A model generated the notes under the pieces. That model did not search any database, had not been told where the DNA came from, and saw only the letters and a list, made by a program, of their open reading frames with translations. Both the position numbers and the translations under genes were made by a program. A stretch of 64,000 nucleotides of DNA from positions 124,001 to 188,000 of the forward strand of contig CAVRGN010000003.1 of assembly GCA_963720725.1 (NCBI GenBank), read 5' to 3'. Below, in pieces: positions 25,550-33,580 of the stretch (position 1 is the first letter of the stretch; each line of letters opens with the position of its first letter). The stretch is from Benzoatithermus sp963720725. GTDB taxonomy: Bacteria > Pseudomonadota > Alphaproteobacteria > Geminicoccales > Geminicoccaceae.

Positions 25550-25861
25550 ATGTCCGAGATCCATGCCGACCTGCCCGCCACCGTCGCGGCGCCCGAAGCG
25601 GGTCCGACCGTCCAACCGTCGATCGAGCAGCTGAGCGCCGTGTACGATATCCCGGTTCAGCTCTCGGCCGTGCTCGGCAAGACCACGATGCCGGTGAGCC
25701 AGCTGCTGCGCCTTGGCCGCGGCGCGGTGGTCGAGCTCGACCGGAAGGTCGGCGAGCCGGTCGAGATCTATGTCAACAACCGGCTGGTCGCGCGCGGCGA
25801 GGTCCTGGTGGTCGACGACCATCTCGGCATCACCATGACCGAGATCGTCAAGGGCGACTGA
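25550..25861 (+). CDS. fliN: FliN, flagellar motor switch protein
   Basis: A 103-residue C-ring protein with a short acidic/Ala-rich N terminus and a SpoA domain (about residues 28-100): VYDIPVQLSAVLGKTTMPVSQ, LRLGRGAVVELDRKVGEPVE, and VNNRLVARGEVLVVDD. FliN multimers form the lower C ring and help dock FliH-FliI. The ATG directly follows the fliH TAG, with GAGG 9 nt upstream. Confidence 0.96.
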   Translation: MSEIHADLPATVAAPEAGPTVQPSIEQLSAVYDIPVQLSAVLGKTTMPVSQLLRLGRGAVVELDRKVGEPVEIYVNNRLVARGEVLVVDDHLGITMTEIVKGD

Positions 25862-25906
25862 CGTGCGCCGCGACCGGAACGACCCCATGGTGCCCCGGAG
25901 CCGCAG

Positions 25907-27232
25907 ATGAGGCTGCTGTTGGTCGGCGGCACGCAGGCCGAGATCGTCGCCGCGGCGGCCATGGCCGCCGCGCGCGGCGCCGCGGTGCGCCATGTGCCGA
26001 CGTTGGAGGCGGCGCTGACCCAACTCCGTGCCGGGCGGGGCGCCGACCTGCTGCTGCTGGACGCCTCGGACCGCATCGACGTCGCCATCGCCCGCCTCGG
26101 CGAGGAGCGGTTCTTCTTGCCGGTCGTCGCCTATGCCACCCATTGCACGCCCGAGCAGGCCGCGGCGGCGATCAGGGCCGGCGCACGGGAGTTCCTGCCC
26201 CTGCCGCCCGAGGCGGAGCTGATCGCGGCGATCCTGGCCGCGGTCGGCGAGGACCAGGCGGAGCTGGTCTGCGGCGATCCGCGCATGGCCGAGGTGCTGC
26301 GGCGGGCACGCCACTACGCCGCCGCCGAAGCCTGCGTCCTGATCACCGGGGAGAGCGGGACCGGCAAGGAAATGGTGGCGCGGTTCCTTCACCGCCACGG
26401 CCGCAGGGCGCAAGGCCCCTTCGTCGCCGTCAATTGCGCGGCGATCCCCGATCATCTGCTCGAGTCCGAGCTGTTCGGGCATGAGCGCGGCGCTTTCACC
26501 GGCGCGCTGGCCCGGCGCGTCGGCCGGTTCGAGGAGGCCAATGGCGGCACCCTGCTCCTGGACGAAGTCAGCGAGATGGAGCCGCGCCTGCAGGCCAAGC
26601 TGCTGCGCGCCATCCAGGAACGCGAGATCGACCGCGTCGGCGGCGCGCGCGCCGTTCCTGTCGACCTCCGCCTGATCGCGACCAGCAACCGCGACCTGGA
26701 GCGAGCGGTCGCCGACGGCAGCTTCCGCGAGGACCTGCTGTTCCGCCTCAACGTGCTCAGCCTGCCATTGCCACCGCTGCGCGAGCGGCCGGGCGACATC
26801 GAAGCGCTCGCCCACCACTTCGCGGACAAGCTGGCGCGGGCCAATGGCCTGCCGCGGCGGGCCCTGGGCGGCGGCGCACTCGCCCGGCTCAAATCCCTGC
26901 CCTGGCGGGGAAATGTCCGTGAACTCGAGAGCTGCATCCACCGCGCCGTGATCCTGGCCCAGGGCTCCGCGATCGGGCCCGAGGACATCGAGCCTTCGGT
27001 CCATGCGGCTGCGACGACGGTAGCCGCCGACCGCCCGGGCCTGGTCGGGCGCACGGTGGCCGAGGTCGAGCAGCTGCTGATCGTCGACACGCTGCGCCAC
27101 ACGCTGGGCAACCGGACCCACGCCGCCACCATCCTCGGGATCTCGATCCGCACCCTGCGCAACAAGCTGCGCGAATATGGCGAGGCGGGCATCGCCGTGC
27201 CGCCAGCGGCGAGCGGCGAGCGCGCCGCCTGA
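25907..27232 (+). CDS. flbD: FlbD, sigma54-dependent flagellar transcription activator
   Basis: A 441-residue NtrC-family activator. The receiver-like domain (1-115) keeps D52 (LLLLDAS) but lacks the N-terminal acidic pair (MRLLLVGGTQ) and the conserved Lys (FLPLPPE), so normal aspartate phosphorylation is doubtful. The AAA+ domain has Walker A GESGTGKE (148-155), sigma54-contact GAFTGA (195-200) and Walker B GGTLLLDEV. A FIS-type HTH lies at about 395-425 (THAATILGISIRTLRNKL). In Caulobacter FlbD is controlled by FliX, not phosphorylation. It should act at the sigma54 sites before flgF and fliK. Confidence 0.93.
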   Translation: MRLLLVGGTQAEIVAAAAMAAARGAAVRHVPTLEAALTQLRAGRGADLLLLDASDRIDVAIARLGEERFFLPVVAYATHCTPEQAAAAIRAGAREFLPLPPEAELIAAILAAVGEDQAELVCGDPRMAEVLRRARHYAAAEACVLITGESGTGKEMVARFLHRHGRRAQGPFVAVNCAAIPDHLLESELFGHERGAFTGALARRVGRFEEANGGTLLLDEVSEMEPRLQAKLLRAIQEREIDRVGGARAVPVDLRLIATSNRDLERAVADGSFREDLLFRLNVLSLPLPPLRERPGDIEALAHHFADKLARANGLPRRALGGGALARLKSLPWRGNVRELESCIHRAVILAQGSAIGPEDIEPSVHAAATTVAADRPGLVGRTVAEVEQLLIVDTLRHTLGNRTHAATILGISIRTLRNKLREYGEAGIAVPPAASGERAA

Positions 27233-29310
27233 TGGGCGCGTTGGCCGCGCTGCAGGGTGCGCTGCCGCAGCTGCGGCTGGTGCTGCGTCAGGGCGACGTG
27301 CTGCTGGCCACCGGCGTGCTCGCCATCCTGGTGGTGCTGATCCTGCCCCTGCCGGCGATCCTGCTCGACTTGTGCCTCGCCATCTCGATCACGCTGGCAG
27401 TCCTGATCCTGCTCACCAGCCTGTTCATCGAGCGGCCGCTCGAGTTCAGCGCCTTCCCGACGGTGCTGCTGATCGCGACCATGCTGCGGCTCGCGCTCAA
27501 TCTCGCCTCGACCCAACTCATCCTCGGCCAGGGCCATCTCGGGCCCGACGCCGCCGGACACGTCATCGAAGCGTTTGGCGGCTTCATCATGCAGGGCAAC
27601 GTGATCATCGGCGTGATCGTGTTCGGCATCCTGGTGATCGTGAACTTCGTGGTGATCACCAAGGGTTCGGGCCGGATCGCCGAGGTAGCGGCCCGATTCT
27701 CGCTCGACGCCATGCCCGGCAAGCAGATGGCGATCGACGCCGACCTGTCTTCGGGATTGATCGACGAGGCGGCGGCGCGCGAGCGCCGCCGCGTGCTGGA
27801 AGCCGAGAGCTCGTTCTTCGGCGCCATGGACGGTGCCGCCAAGTTCGTGCGCGGCGATGCGATCGCGGGCCTGCTCATCACCGCCATCAACCTCATGGGC
27901 GGGTTCCTGATCGGCGTGGCGCAGATGGGGGTGTCCTTCGGCGAAGCCGCGCGCACCTACACGTTGCTCACCGTCGGCGACGGGCTGGTGACGCAGATCC
28001 CGGGCCTGATCACGTCGGTCGCCGCCGGCCTGCTCGTGTCCAAGGCGGGCGTGGCCGGACGTGCCGACATCGCCGTGTTCGGGCAACTGGGAGCGTTTCC
28101 GCGTGCGCTGGGCGTGACCGCGGCGCTGCTCACGCTCCTGGCGATCCTGCCCGGCCTGCCGGCGGTCCCGTTCCTGCTCCTCGCCACGGCCACCGGCGCT
28201 CTGGCCTGGAAGGGCGGCCGGCCAAAGCCGGCCGAGCGCGGCGGCGAGACGGCCGAGGCACCGCCCGCCGCCGCGGACGAGCCCCTCTCGGCGGCTCTGG
28301 CCATGGACCCCGTCCGGCTCGAGCTCGGCTACGGGCTGCTCAGCCTGATCGGCGACGATCGCGGCCAAAGATTGCCGCACCAGATCCGCGCCCTGCGCCG
28401 CCAGCTGGCGGGCGAGCTCGGCTTCGTCATGCCGTCGGTGCGGATCCAGGACAATATCCACCTGCCGGCGAACACCTACGTGGTGCGGCTGAAGGAGATC
28501 GAGGCTGGCCGCGGCGAGATCCGCGCCGGCATGCTGATGGTCATGGACCCGCAGGGCCGGCCGATCACGCTGCCGGGCGAGAGCACCACCGAGCCCACCT
28601 TCGGCCTGCCGGCGGCGTGGATCCTGCCGGCACTCCGCGACGAGGCGCTGGCGATCGGGCTGACGGTGGTCGATTCCGCCACCGTGATCACCACCCACCT
28701 GACGGAGGTGGTGCGCGACAACCTCGCCGACCTGATCACCTACGCCGAGACGCAGAAGCTGCTGGGCGAGCTGCCCAGCGAATACCAGAAGCTGCTGGGC
28801 GAGCTGGTGCCGGCGCGCATCACGACGGCGGGGATCCAGCGCGTGCTGCAGGGGCTCCTGGCGGAGCGGGTCTCGATCCGGGATCTGCCGCGCATTCTCG
28901 AAGCGATCGCCGAGGGCCTGGGCGCCACGCAGAGCACGCTCCTGATCACCGAACATGTCCGCGCCCGGCTCTCCCGGCAGATCAGCAACGCCTGCACGGC
29001 CGAAGGCGGCTTCGTACCCGTCCTCGCCTTGTCGCCGGCCTGGGAGCAGACGTTCGCCGCGGCCATCGTCGGCCAGGGCGAGGAGCGCCAGCTCGCGATG
29101 GCTCCCAGCGACCTGCAGCGTTTCGTGCGCGGATTCCAGGAGGCGCTGGAGGCGCATGCGATGCGCGGCGAGCTGCCCGTGCTGCTGACCTTGCCGGGCA
29201 GCCGTCCGTTCGTGCGCTCGGTCGTCGAACGGGTCCGGCCGGCGACCACCGTCCTGTCGCAGAACGAGATCCATCCCAAGGCCCGCATACGCACCTTGGG
29301 GCAGCTCTAG
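27232..29310 (+). CDS. flhA: FlhA, flagellar type III export protein
   Basis: A 692-residue export-gate protein with about eight membrane helices in residues 1-320 and a large cytoplasmic domain from about 350. The FHIPEP-family loop is seen in MLRLALNLASTQLIL and KGSGRIAEVAARFSLDAMPGKQM (residues about 83-170). The cytoplasmic domain binds chaperone-substrate complexes. The ATG shares one base with the flbD stop (TGATG), so translation is coupled. It is the last flagellar gene of this operon. Confidence 0.97.
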   Translation: MGALAALQGALPQLRLVLRQGDVLLATGVLAILVVLILPLPAILLDLCLAISITLAVLILLTSLFIERPLEFSAFPTVLLIATMLRLALNLASTQLILGQGHLGPDAAGHVIEAFGGFIMQGNVIIGVIVFGILVIVNFVVITKGSGRIAEVAARFSLDAMPGKQMAIDADLSSGLIDEAAARERRRVLEAESSFFGAMDGAAKFVRGDAIAGLLITAINLMGGFLIGVAQMGVSFGEAARTYTLLTVGDGLVTQIPGLITSVAAGLLVSKAGVAGRADIAVFGQLGAFPRALGVTAALLTLLAILPGLPAVPFLLLATATGALAWKGGRPKPAERGGETAEAPPAAADEPLSAALAMDPVRLELGYGLLSLIGDDRGQRLPHQIRALRRQLAGELGFVMPSVRIQDNIHLPANTYVVRLKEIEAGRGEIRAGMLMVMDPQGRPITLPGESTTEPTFGLPAAWILPALRDEALAIGLTVVDSATVITTHLTEVVRDNLADLITYAETQKLLGELPSEYQKLLGELVPARITTAGIQRVLQGLLAERVSIRDLPRILEAIAEGLGATQSTLLITEHVRARLSRQISNACTAEGGFVPVLALSPAWEQTFAAAIVGQGEERQLAMAPSDLQRFVRGFQEALEAHAMRGELPVLLTLPGSRPFVRSVVERVRPATTVLSQNEIHPKARIRTLGQL

Positions 29311-29414
29311 GCCCCCGCACCGTGACGCTGGACAGCTCGGCCCCCGCCACCAAGCCCGGCAGGGACCAAACCGATGCACGAGGCGACAAGGTGCTTGTCC
29401 TACCTGTCGAGGTG

Positions 29415-29951
29415 ATGACAGTCTCTCCAGGCGGTGGAACGCCGACGGATGATGCGGCAGTGAGCAGGCTCGACAGTTTCATCAGAAGGTTGCAAGCGCA
29501 GCGCGCCTGCCTCGACGCGACGCCGCCCTTGATCGCCGGCCTGCCGGGCCCCGTCCTGGAACTGGGGCTGGGCAACGGCCGCACCTTCGACCATCTGCGC
29601 GGTCTCTACCCGGATCGCGAGATCTTCGTCTTCGAGCGCCAGCTCGCGGCGCACCCTGGTTGCGTTCCCGACGCCGCTCACCTGATCCTCGGCGACATCC
29701 GCGCCACCCTAGCGGCGGCGCTCGACCGGTTGCCGGACCGCGCCGCACTGGTGCACAACGATATCGGCACCGGCGACGCGGAGGCCAACGCCGAGCTCGC
29801 GCGCTGGCTCGCCGCCGCGTTGCCGCCGCTGACCAAGCCCGACGCGGTGATCCTGTCCGACCAGGCCCTCGACGATCCTCGGCTGGCGCCCAGGCCGCTA
29901 CCGGCCGAGCTTCCCGCGGGCCGCTATTTCCTTTACCGTCGTGTGGGTTGA
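29415..29951 (+). CDS. SAM-dependent methyltransferase (Methyltransf_17-like)
   Basis: A small class I methyltransferase of about 178 residues. The SAM-binding motif is PVLELGLGNGRTFDHL, preceded by SRLDSFIRRLQAQRACLD, and HNDIGTGDAEAN follows. The start is uncertain: ATG 29415 has only a close GAGG; in-frame GTG codons at 29322 and 29460 are alternatives, and the family domain begins at about 29460. The substrate is unknown. It lies 105 nt after flhA and may be cotranscribed with it. Confidence 0.75.
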   Translation: MTVSPGGGTPTDDAAVSRLDSFIRRLQAQRACLDATPPLIAGLPGPVLELGLGNGRTFDHLRGLYPDREIFVFERQLAAHPGCVPDAAHLILGDIRATLAAALDRLPDRAALVHNDIGTGDAEANAELARWLAAALPPLTKPDAVILSDQALDDPRLAPRPLPAELPAGRYFLYRRVG

Positions 29952-30035
29952 TCCGCTCGGCGGTGCAATCGGGAGGGCCGCGCGGGTGATGGCTGGTGTT
30001 CGGGTCGGCCCGCGGGGCGGCGGTAGGCTCGGCTG

Positions 30036-30875
30036 ATGGGGACAGGCAACGGTTTCACCGTCCGCTTCTGGGGCGTGCGCGGCACGATCCCCTGTACCGC
30101 AGCCGCGACCATGCGCTACGGCGGCAACACCGCCTGCGTCGAGATGCGCTGCGGACCGCAGCGGCTGATCTTCGACGCCGGCACCGGCCTGCGCCAGCTC
30201 GGCCGCGAGATCGTATCCCACGGTCGACCGATCCGCTCGCATCTGTTCTTCACCCACACCCACATGGACCATGTCATCGGCCTGCCGTTCTTCAAGCCCG
30301 CCTACGACCAGCGCAACAGCTTCGAGTTCTGGAGCGGACACTTGGCCGGCCAGGGACGCCGCCTGGCCGACGTGCTCGATCAGCTGATGCAGCCGCCATT
30401 CTTCCCGGTGCCGCTGGACATCATGCATGCCTGCATCGCGTTCCACGATTTCGTGCCCGGTGAGCCAATCAGTCTCGGGGATGGCGTGACGGTGCGGACT
30501 GCGGCGCTCAACCATCCCGGCGGCGCCGTCGCCTACCGGGTCGAGTTCGCCGGCCGCTCGGCCTGCTACGTCACCGATACCGAGCACGTCCCGGGCGACC
30601 CCGACCGGGCCGTGCTCGACCTGATTGCGGGCGCCGACCTCGTGATCTACGACGCGACCTATACCGACGAGGAATTCGACCGGTTCCACGGCTGGGGACA
30701 TTCCACCTGGCAGGAGGGCGTGCGGCTGTGCGAGGCGGCCGGCGCTCGGCAACTGGTGGCGTTCCACCACGACCCGGACCATGACGACGAGGTTCTGGAC
30801 CGGATCGGCACCGCCCTGGAGGAGCACCGGGCCGGATCCCTGGTGGCCCGGGAAGGCATGGTCATCGAGCTTTGA
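30036..30875 (+). CDS. MBL-fold metallohydrolase
   Basis: A 279-residue metallo-beta-lactamase-fold enzyme. The metal motif HTHMDH is at residues 74-79, a further metal Asp is in CYVTDTEH (about 181-188) and a late His in FHHDPDHDD. The N terminus VRFWGVRGTIPC with GGNTAC is typical of the PhnP/cyclic-phosphate-like branch, which often hydrolyses phosphodiesters. The substrate is not determinable. The next gene overlaps its stop (TTGA). Confidence 0.85.
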   Translation: MGTGNGFTVRFWGVRGTIPCTAAATMRYGGNTACVEMRCGPQRLIFDAGTGLRQLGREIVSHGRPIRSHLFFTHTHMDHVIGLPFFKPAYDQRNSFEFWSGHLAGQGRRLADVLDQLMQPPFFPVPLDIMHACIAFHDFVPGEPISLGDGVTVRTAALNHPGGAVAYRVEFAGRSACYVTDTEHVPGDPDRAVLDLIAGADLVIYDATYTDEEFDRFHGWGHSTWQEGVRLCEAAGARQLVAFHHDPDHDDEVLDRIGTALEEHRAGSLVAREGMVIEL

Positions 30876-31747
30876 CGGGTGACGCCGCGTCCTGGCGCCG
30901 CCTGCGCCTCGGCCTGCGCACGCTGCTCGGCGGCCGGCCCGGTGGCTACTTCATCCCCTACCGCCATGCCGACGCGGTCGAGCCGGGCGGCTACCCGGCG
31001 CTGGAGCCACTGTTTGCCCAGGCGGTGCCGGACATGCAGCGCTGGCTGGGCCGAATTGAGGGCCTGGGCGAGCGCCTCCGCCTCCTTTCGGGCCCGCCGC
31101 CGCAGCCGCGCTGGGAGCAGGACTGGTTTCCCCGACTGGACGGCGCGGCCCTCTACGCCATCGTGCACACCAGCCGTCCCCGCCGCGTGCTGGAGATCGG
31201 CTCCGGCCACTCGACCCGGTTCATCGCACAGGCGGTCAAGGACGCGGGCGTCGACTGCAGCATCACCTGCATCGATCCGCGGCCCCGCGCCCAGCTGGCG
31301 ACGCTGCCGATCGAATTGCACCGGCGGCTGTTCGGGCCCGCGGACGCAGCACTTGCCCGCGCGCTGGCAGCCGGCGACATCCTCTTGGTCGATTCCAGCC
31401 ACGTCGCCATGCCCGGCAGCGACGTCGACCTCCTGCTGAACCTCGTCCTGCCGCAGCTGGCCGCCGGCGTGCTCGTCCACCTGCACGACATCTTCCTGCC
31501 CGACCCCTACCCCGCCTCCTGGGCCTGGCGTGGCTACAACGAGCAGCTGGCGGTGGCGCCGCTGCTGCATGGCGGCGGGTACGCCATCCGCCTCGCCAGC
31601 CACTATCTGGCCACACGCCACGCCGATCGCCTCGCCAGCGGCGTGGTCGGCCAGCTGCCATTGGCCCCCGGCGCGTTCGAGAGCAGCCTGTGGTTGGAGA
31701 AGCTGCCCCGCGCCCCGACCATCCGGCCGGAGCCTCAATCGGCGTAG
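30872..31747 (+). CDS. Class I SAM-dependent methyltransferase (Methyltransf_24-like)
   Basis: A 291-residue protein with the SAM motif RRVLEIGSGHSTRFIAQAV (about residues 103-121), an acidic residue in ITCIDPRPRAQL, and LLVDSSHVAMPGSDV, as in methyltransferases of surface sugars or antibiotics. The start is a TTG overlapping the stop of the MBL gene. The 3' end overlaps the convergent binding-protein gene by 13 nt. Because a glycan operon lies next to it, a sugar-methylating role is possible, but that is inference. Confidence 0.78.
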   Translation: MTGDAASWRRLRLGLRTLLGGRPGGYFIPYRHADAVEPGGYPALEPLFAQAVPDMQRWLGRIEGLGERLRLLSGPPPQPRWEQDWFPRLDGAALYAIVHTSRPRRVLEIGSGHSTRFIAQAVKDAGVDCSITCIDPRPRAQLATLPIELHRRLFGPADAALARALAAGDILLVDSSHVAMPGSDVDLLLNLVLPQLAAGVLVHLHDIFLPDPYPASWAWRGYNEQLAVAPLLHGGGYAIRLASHYLATRHADRLASGVVGQLPLAPGAFESSLWLEKLPRAPTIRPEPQSA

Positions 31748-33555
31748 AAGAAGGTATCCGGCCGGTAGAGACCGATCTGGCCCTGCGGCTCCCAGTTGAA
31801 GATTGCCTCTTGCGGCAGGTTGCGCAGCTTGGCGCGCATTGCCAGGGGCTGTCGCACCTCCTGCATCAGGCCCAGCGTGAAGCATTGGCTGGTGTAGAGG
31901 TCGAGCATCTCCTGCCAGATCGCCGCCTGGCGCGTGGGATCGAACGTCTGCTGCCACTCTTCGAACAGCGCCATGAGCCGTTGCGCTTCCGGCAGGTCCG
32001 GCGGCTCGCCCGCGGCACCCTTGGTCTCGTAATATTGCCCCCATTTCGGCCATTGCGCCTGATTGGCCTGGCTGGTGGGCGCGAAGTCGACTGGCGGCAT
32101 GGCCGCAGTCGGCATCCCGTTGTCGATCCCGTAGAAGATCGTCATCAGGGCGTCGCCGGAGAATATACGGTTGCGCAGGGTCTCGCGGTCGGAGGGCTTG
32201 GCATGGATCGCGAAGCCGACTTCGCGCCACTGGTCTCGCAAGAGCTCGAGCACGTCGACCTGCTCGGTGTCCTCGCCCGCGGTTTCGACGGTGAGCTCCA
32301 TGCGGCGGCCGTCGGGCAGGAGCCGCACGCCGCTGCCGTCGCGACGGTCCAGCCCCAACTCGTCGAGCATCCGGTTGGCGCGGTCCGGGTCGAACGCGGT
32401 GCAGCGCTGGCCGTACGCGTCGCGCCAGAGCGGGCTCTGCGGGATAATCGAATTGTTCGAGGGCTGCGCCAGCCCGACATAGAGAAACTGGATCAGAAGC
32501 TCGCGGTCGATCGCCAGCGACAGGGCCTCGCGAAAGCGGCGGTCGCGAAAGAGCGCGCGCCATACCGGGTCCCTGGCGTTCAGGTTCGGGTAGAGGGCGA
32601 GATGCGCACCGCGCCCCTCCGGCCACAGCAGCGGCTGCAGTCCGCTGCGCTGCTCGCTGTCCTTCAGGAACGTATAGTCGTTGAAGAACAGATGCCGGAA
32701 CTGCAGGTCGGTCTCGCCCGCACCGGTCTTGATCGGCACCAGCTTGGGATCGACCACCTCCAGCACGAACTGGTCGAAGTAGGGTAGCTGCTGCCCGCGG
32801 CTGTCGACGCGATGGAAATAATCGTTGCGCACGGCGTCGAACCGCTGCGCCGGCGGCGCCGTGGTCGGGCGCCAGGGCTGGAGCGTAGGCATGTCCGGAT
32901 TGTCGAACTGCTCCTGACGGTCCTTGCGCAGGTACAGCTGCGCCCAGTCGCGCGAGTTGGTCTCCTTCACCAGCCGAGCGAGCTCGGCGGGGTCGGCGTA
33001 GCGCTCGTGAAACTGCTTGAGATAATGGGCCGGCCGGTAGATCTCGACCGACGTCGTCGCCGCCAGCGCCGGCAGGAACAGTGGATTGGGCCGGCTCCAG
33101 CGGTAGCGCACCGTCAGCTCGTCGACGATTTCTACCTGCGGCGGCTCGCCACCAGCCAGGAGCTGCACATCGGGTCCGCTCGGCTGCACCGCGGGATTAT
33201 TGGCAACGTCCTCCCACCAGAAGCGAAAGTCCTCGCTGGTGAAAGGATGCCCGTCCGACCAGCGATGACCCTTGCGCAGCCTGAGCGTGAACACCCGTCC
33301 GTCCTCGACGTCGTAGGACGCCAGGATATCGGGGATCAGGTCGAGGGCGAGATCGTAGCCGACCAGCCGGGCATGGCCGAAGACGAAGAACAACCTGGTG
33401 TCCCGCGCGCGCCCGACCAGCGAGCGCAGGGTACCGCCCGGTCGGCCGAGCTCGGGGATGTCGTTCAGGATCCGGGGCTCGTCCGGCGGCTGCGCCGCGG
33501 CCGCGGTGACCCAGCCCAGCAGGACCAGCGGCAGAAGGGCGACGAGCCGGATCAT
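31735..33555 (-). CDS. Peptide/microcin-type ABC substrate-binding protein (SBP family 5, YejA-like)
   Basis: A 606-residue secreted protein with a signal peptide (about residues 1-21, ending AAAAQ) and an SBP_bac_5 fold: FTLRLRKGHRWSDGHPFTSEDFRFWWED and DRRFREALSLAIDRELLIQF. The start NDIPELGRPGGTLR and the length match the YejA branch, which binds oligopeptides or microcin C. It lies 25 nt after the ATPase gene. No permease gene follows: the operon ends here against a convergent gene. Partner permeases must be elsewhere. Confidence 0.88.
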   Translation of the reverse strand: MIRLVALLPLVLLGWVTAAAAQPPDEPRILNDIPELGRPGGTLRSLVGRARDTRLFFVFGHARLVGYDLALDLIPDILASYDVEDGRVFTLRLRKGHRWSDGHPFTSEDFRFWWEDVANNPAVQPSGPDVQLLAGGEPPQVEIVDELTVRYRWSRPNPLFLPALAATTSVEIYRPAHYLKQFHERYADPAELARLVKETNSRDWAQLYLRKDRQEQFDNPDMPTLQPWRPTTAPPAQRFDAVRNDYFHRVDSRGQQLPYFDQFVLEVVDPKLVPIKTGAGETDLQFRHLFFNDYTFLKDSEQRSGLQPLLWPEGRGAHLALYPNLNARDPVWRALFRDRRFREALSLAIDRELLIQFLYVGLAQPSNNSIIPQSPLWRDAYGQRCTAFDPDRANRMLDELGLDRRDGSGVRLLPDGRRMELTVETAGEDTEQVDVLELLRDQWREVGFAIHAKPSDRETLRNRIFSGDALMTIFYGIDNGMPTAAMPPVDFAPTSQANQAQWPKWGQYYETKGAAGEPPDLPEAQRLMALFEEWQQTFDPTRQAAIWQEMLDLYTSQCFTLGLMQEVRQPLAMRAKLRNLPQEAIFNWEPQGQIGLYRPDTFFYAD

Positions 33556-33580
33556 CGCGATACTCCTCGGGGACGGCCGG

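Noticed and set aside
26452..29379. A 975-codon open frame opposite flbD and flhA
   Set aside because: It spans two well-recognised genes, has no ribosome site and encodes low-complexity sequence. It is a GC-driven shadow.
31735..31747. Convergent overlap as a sign of a wrong start or stop
   Set aside because: Both proteins have family-consistent C termini, so the 13-nt convergent overlap appears to be real.
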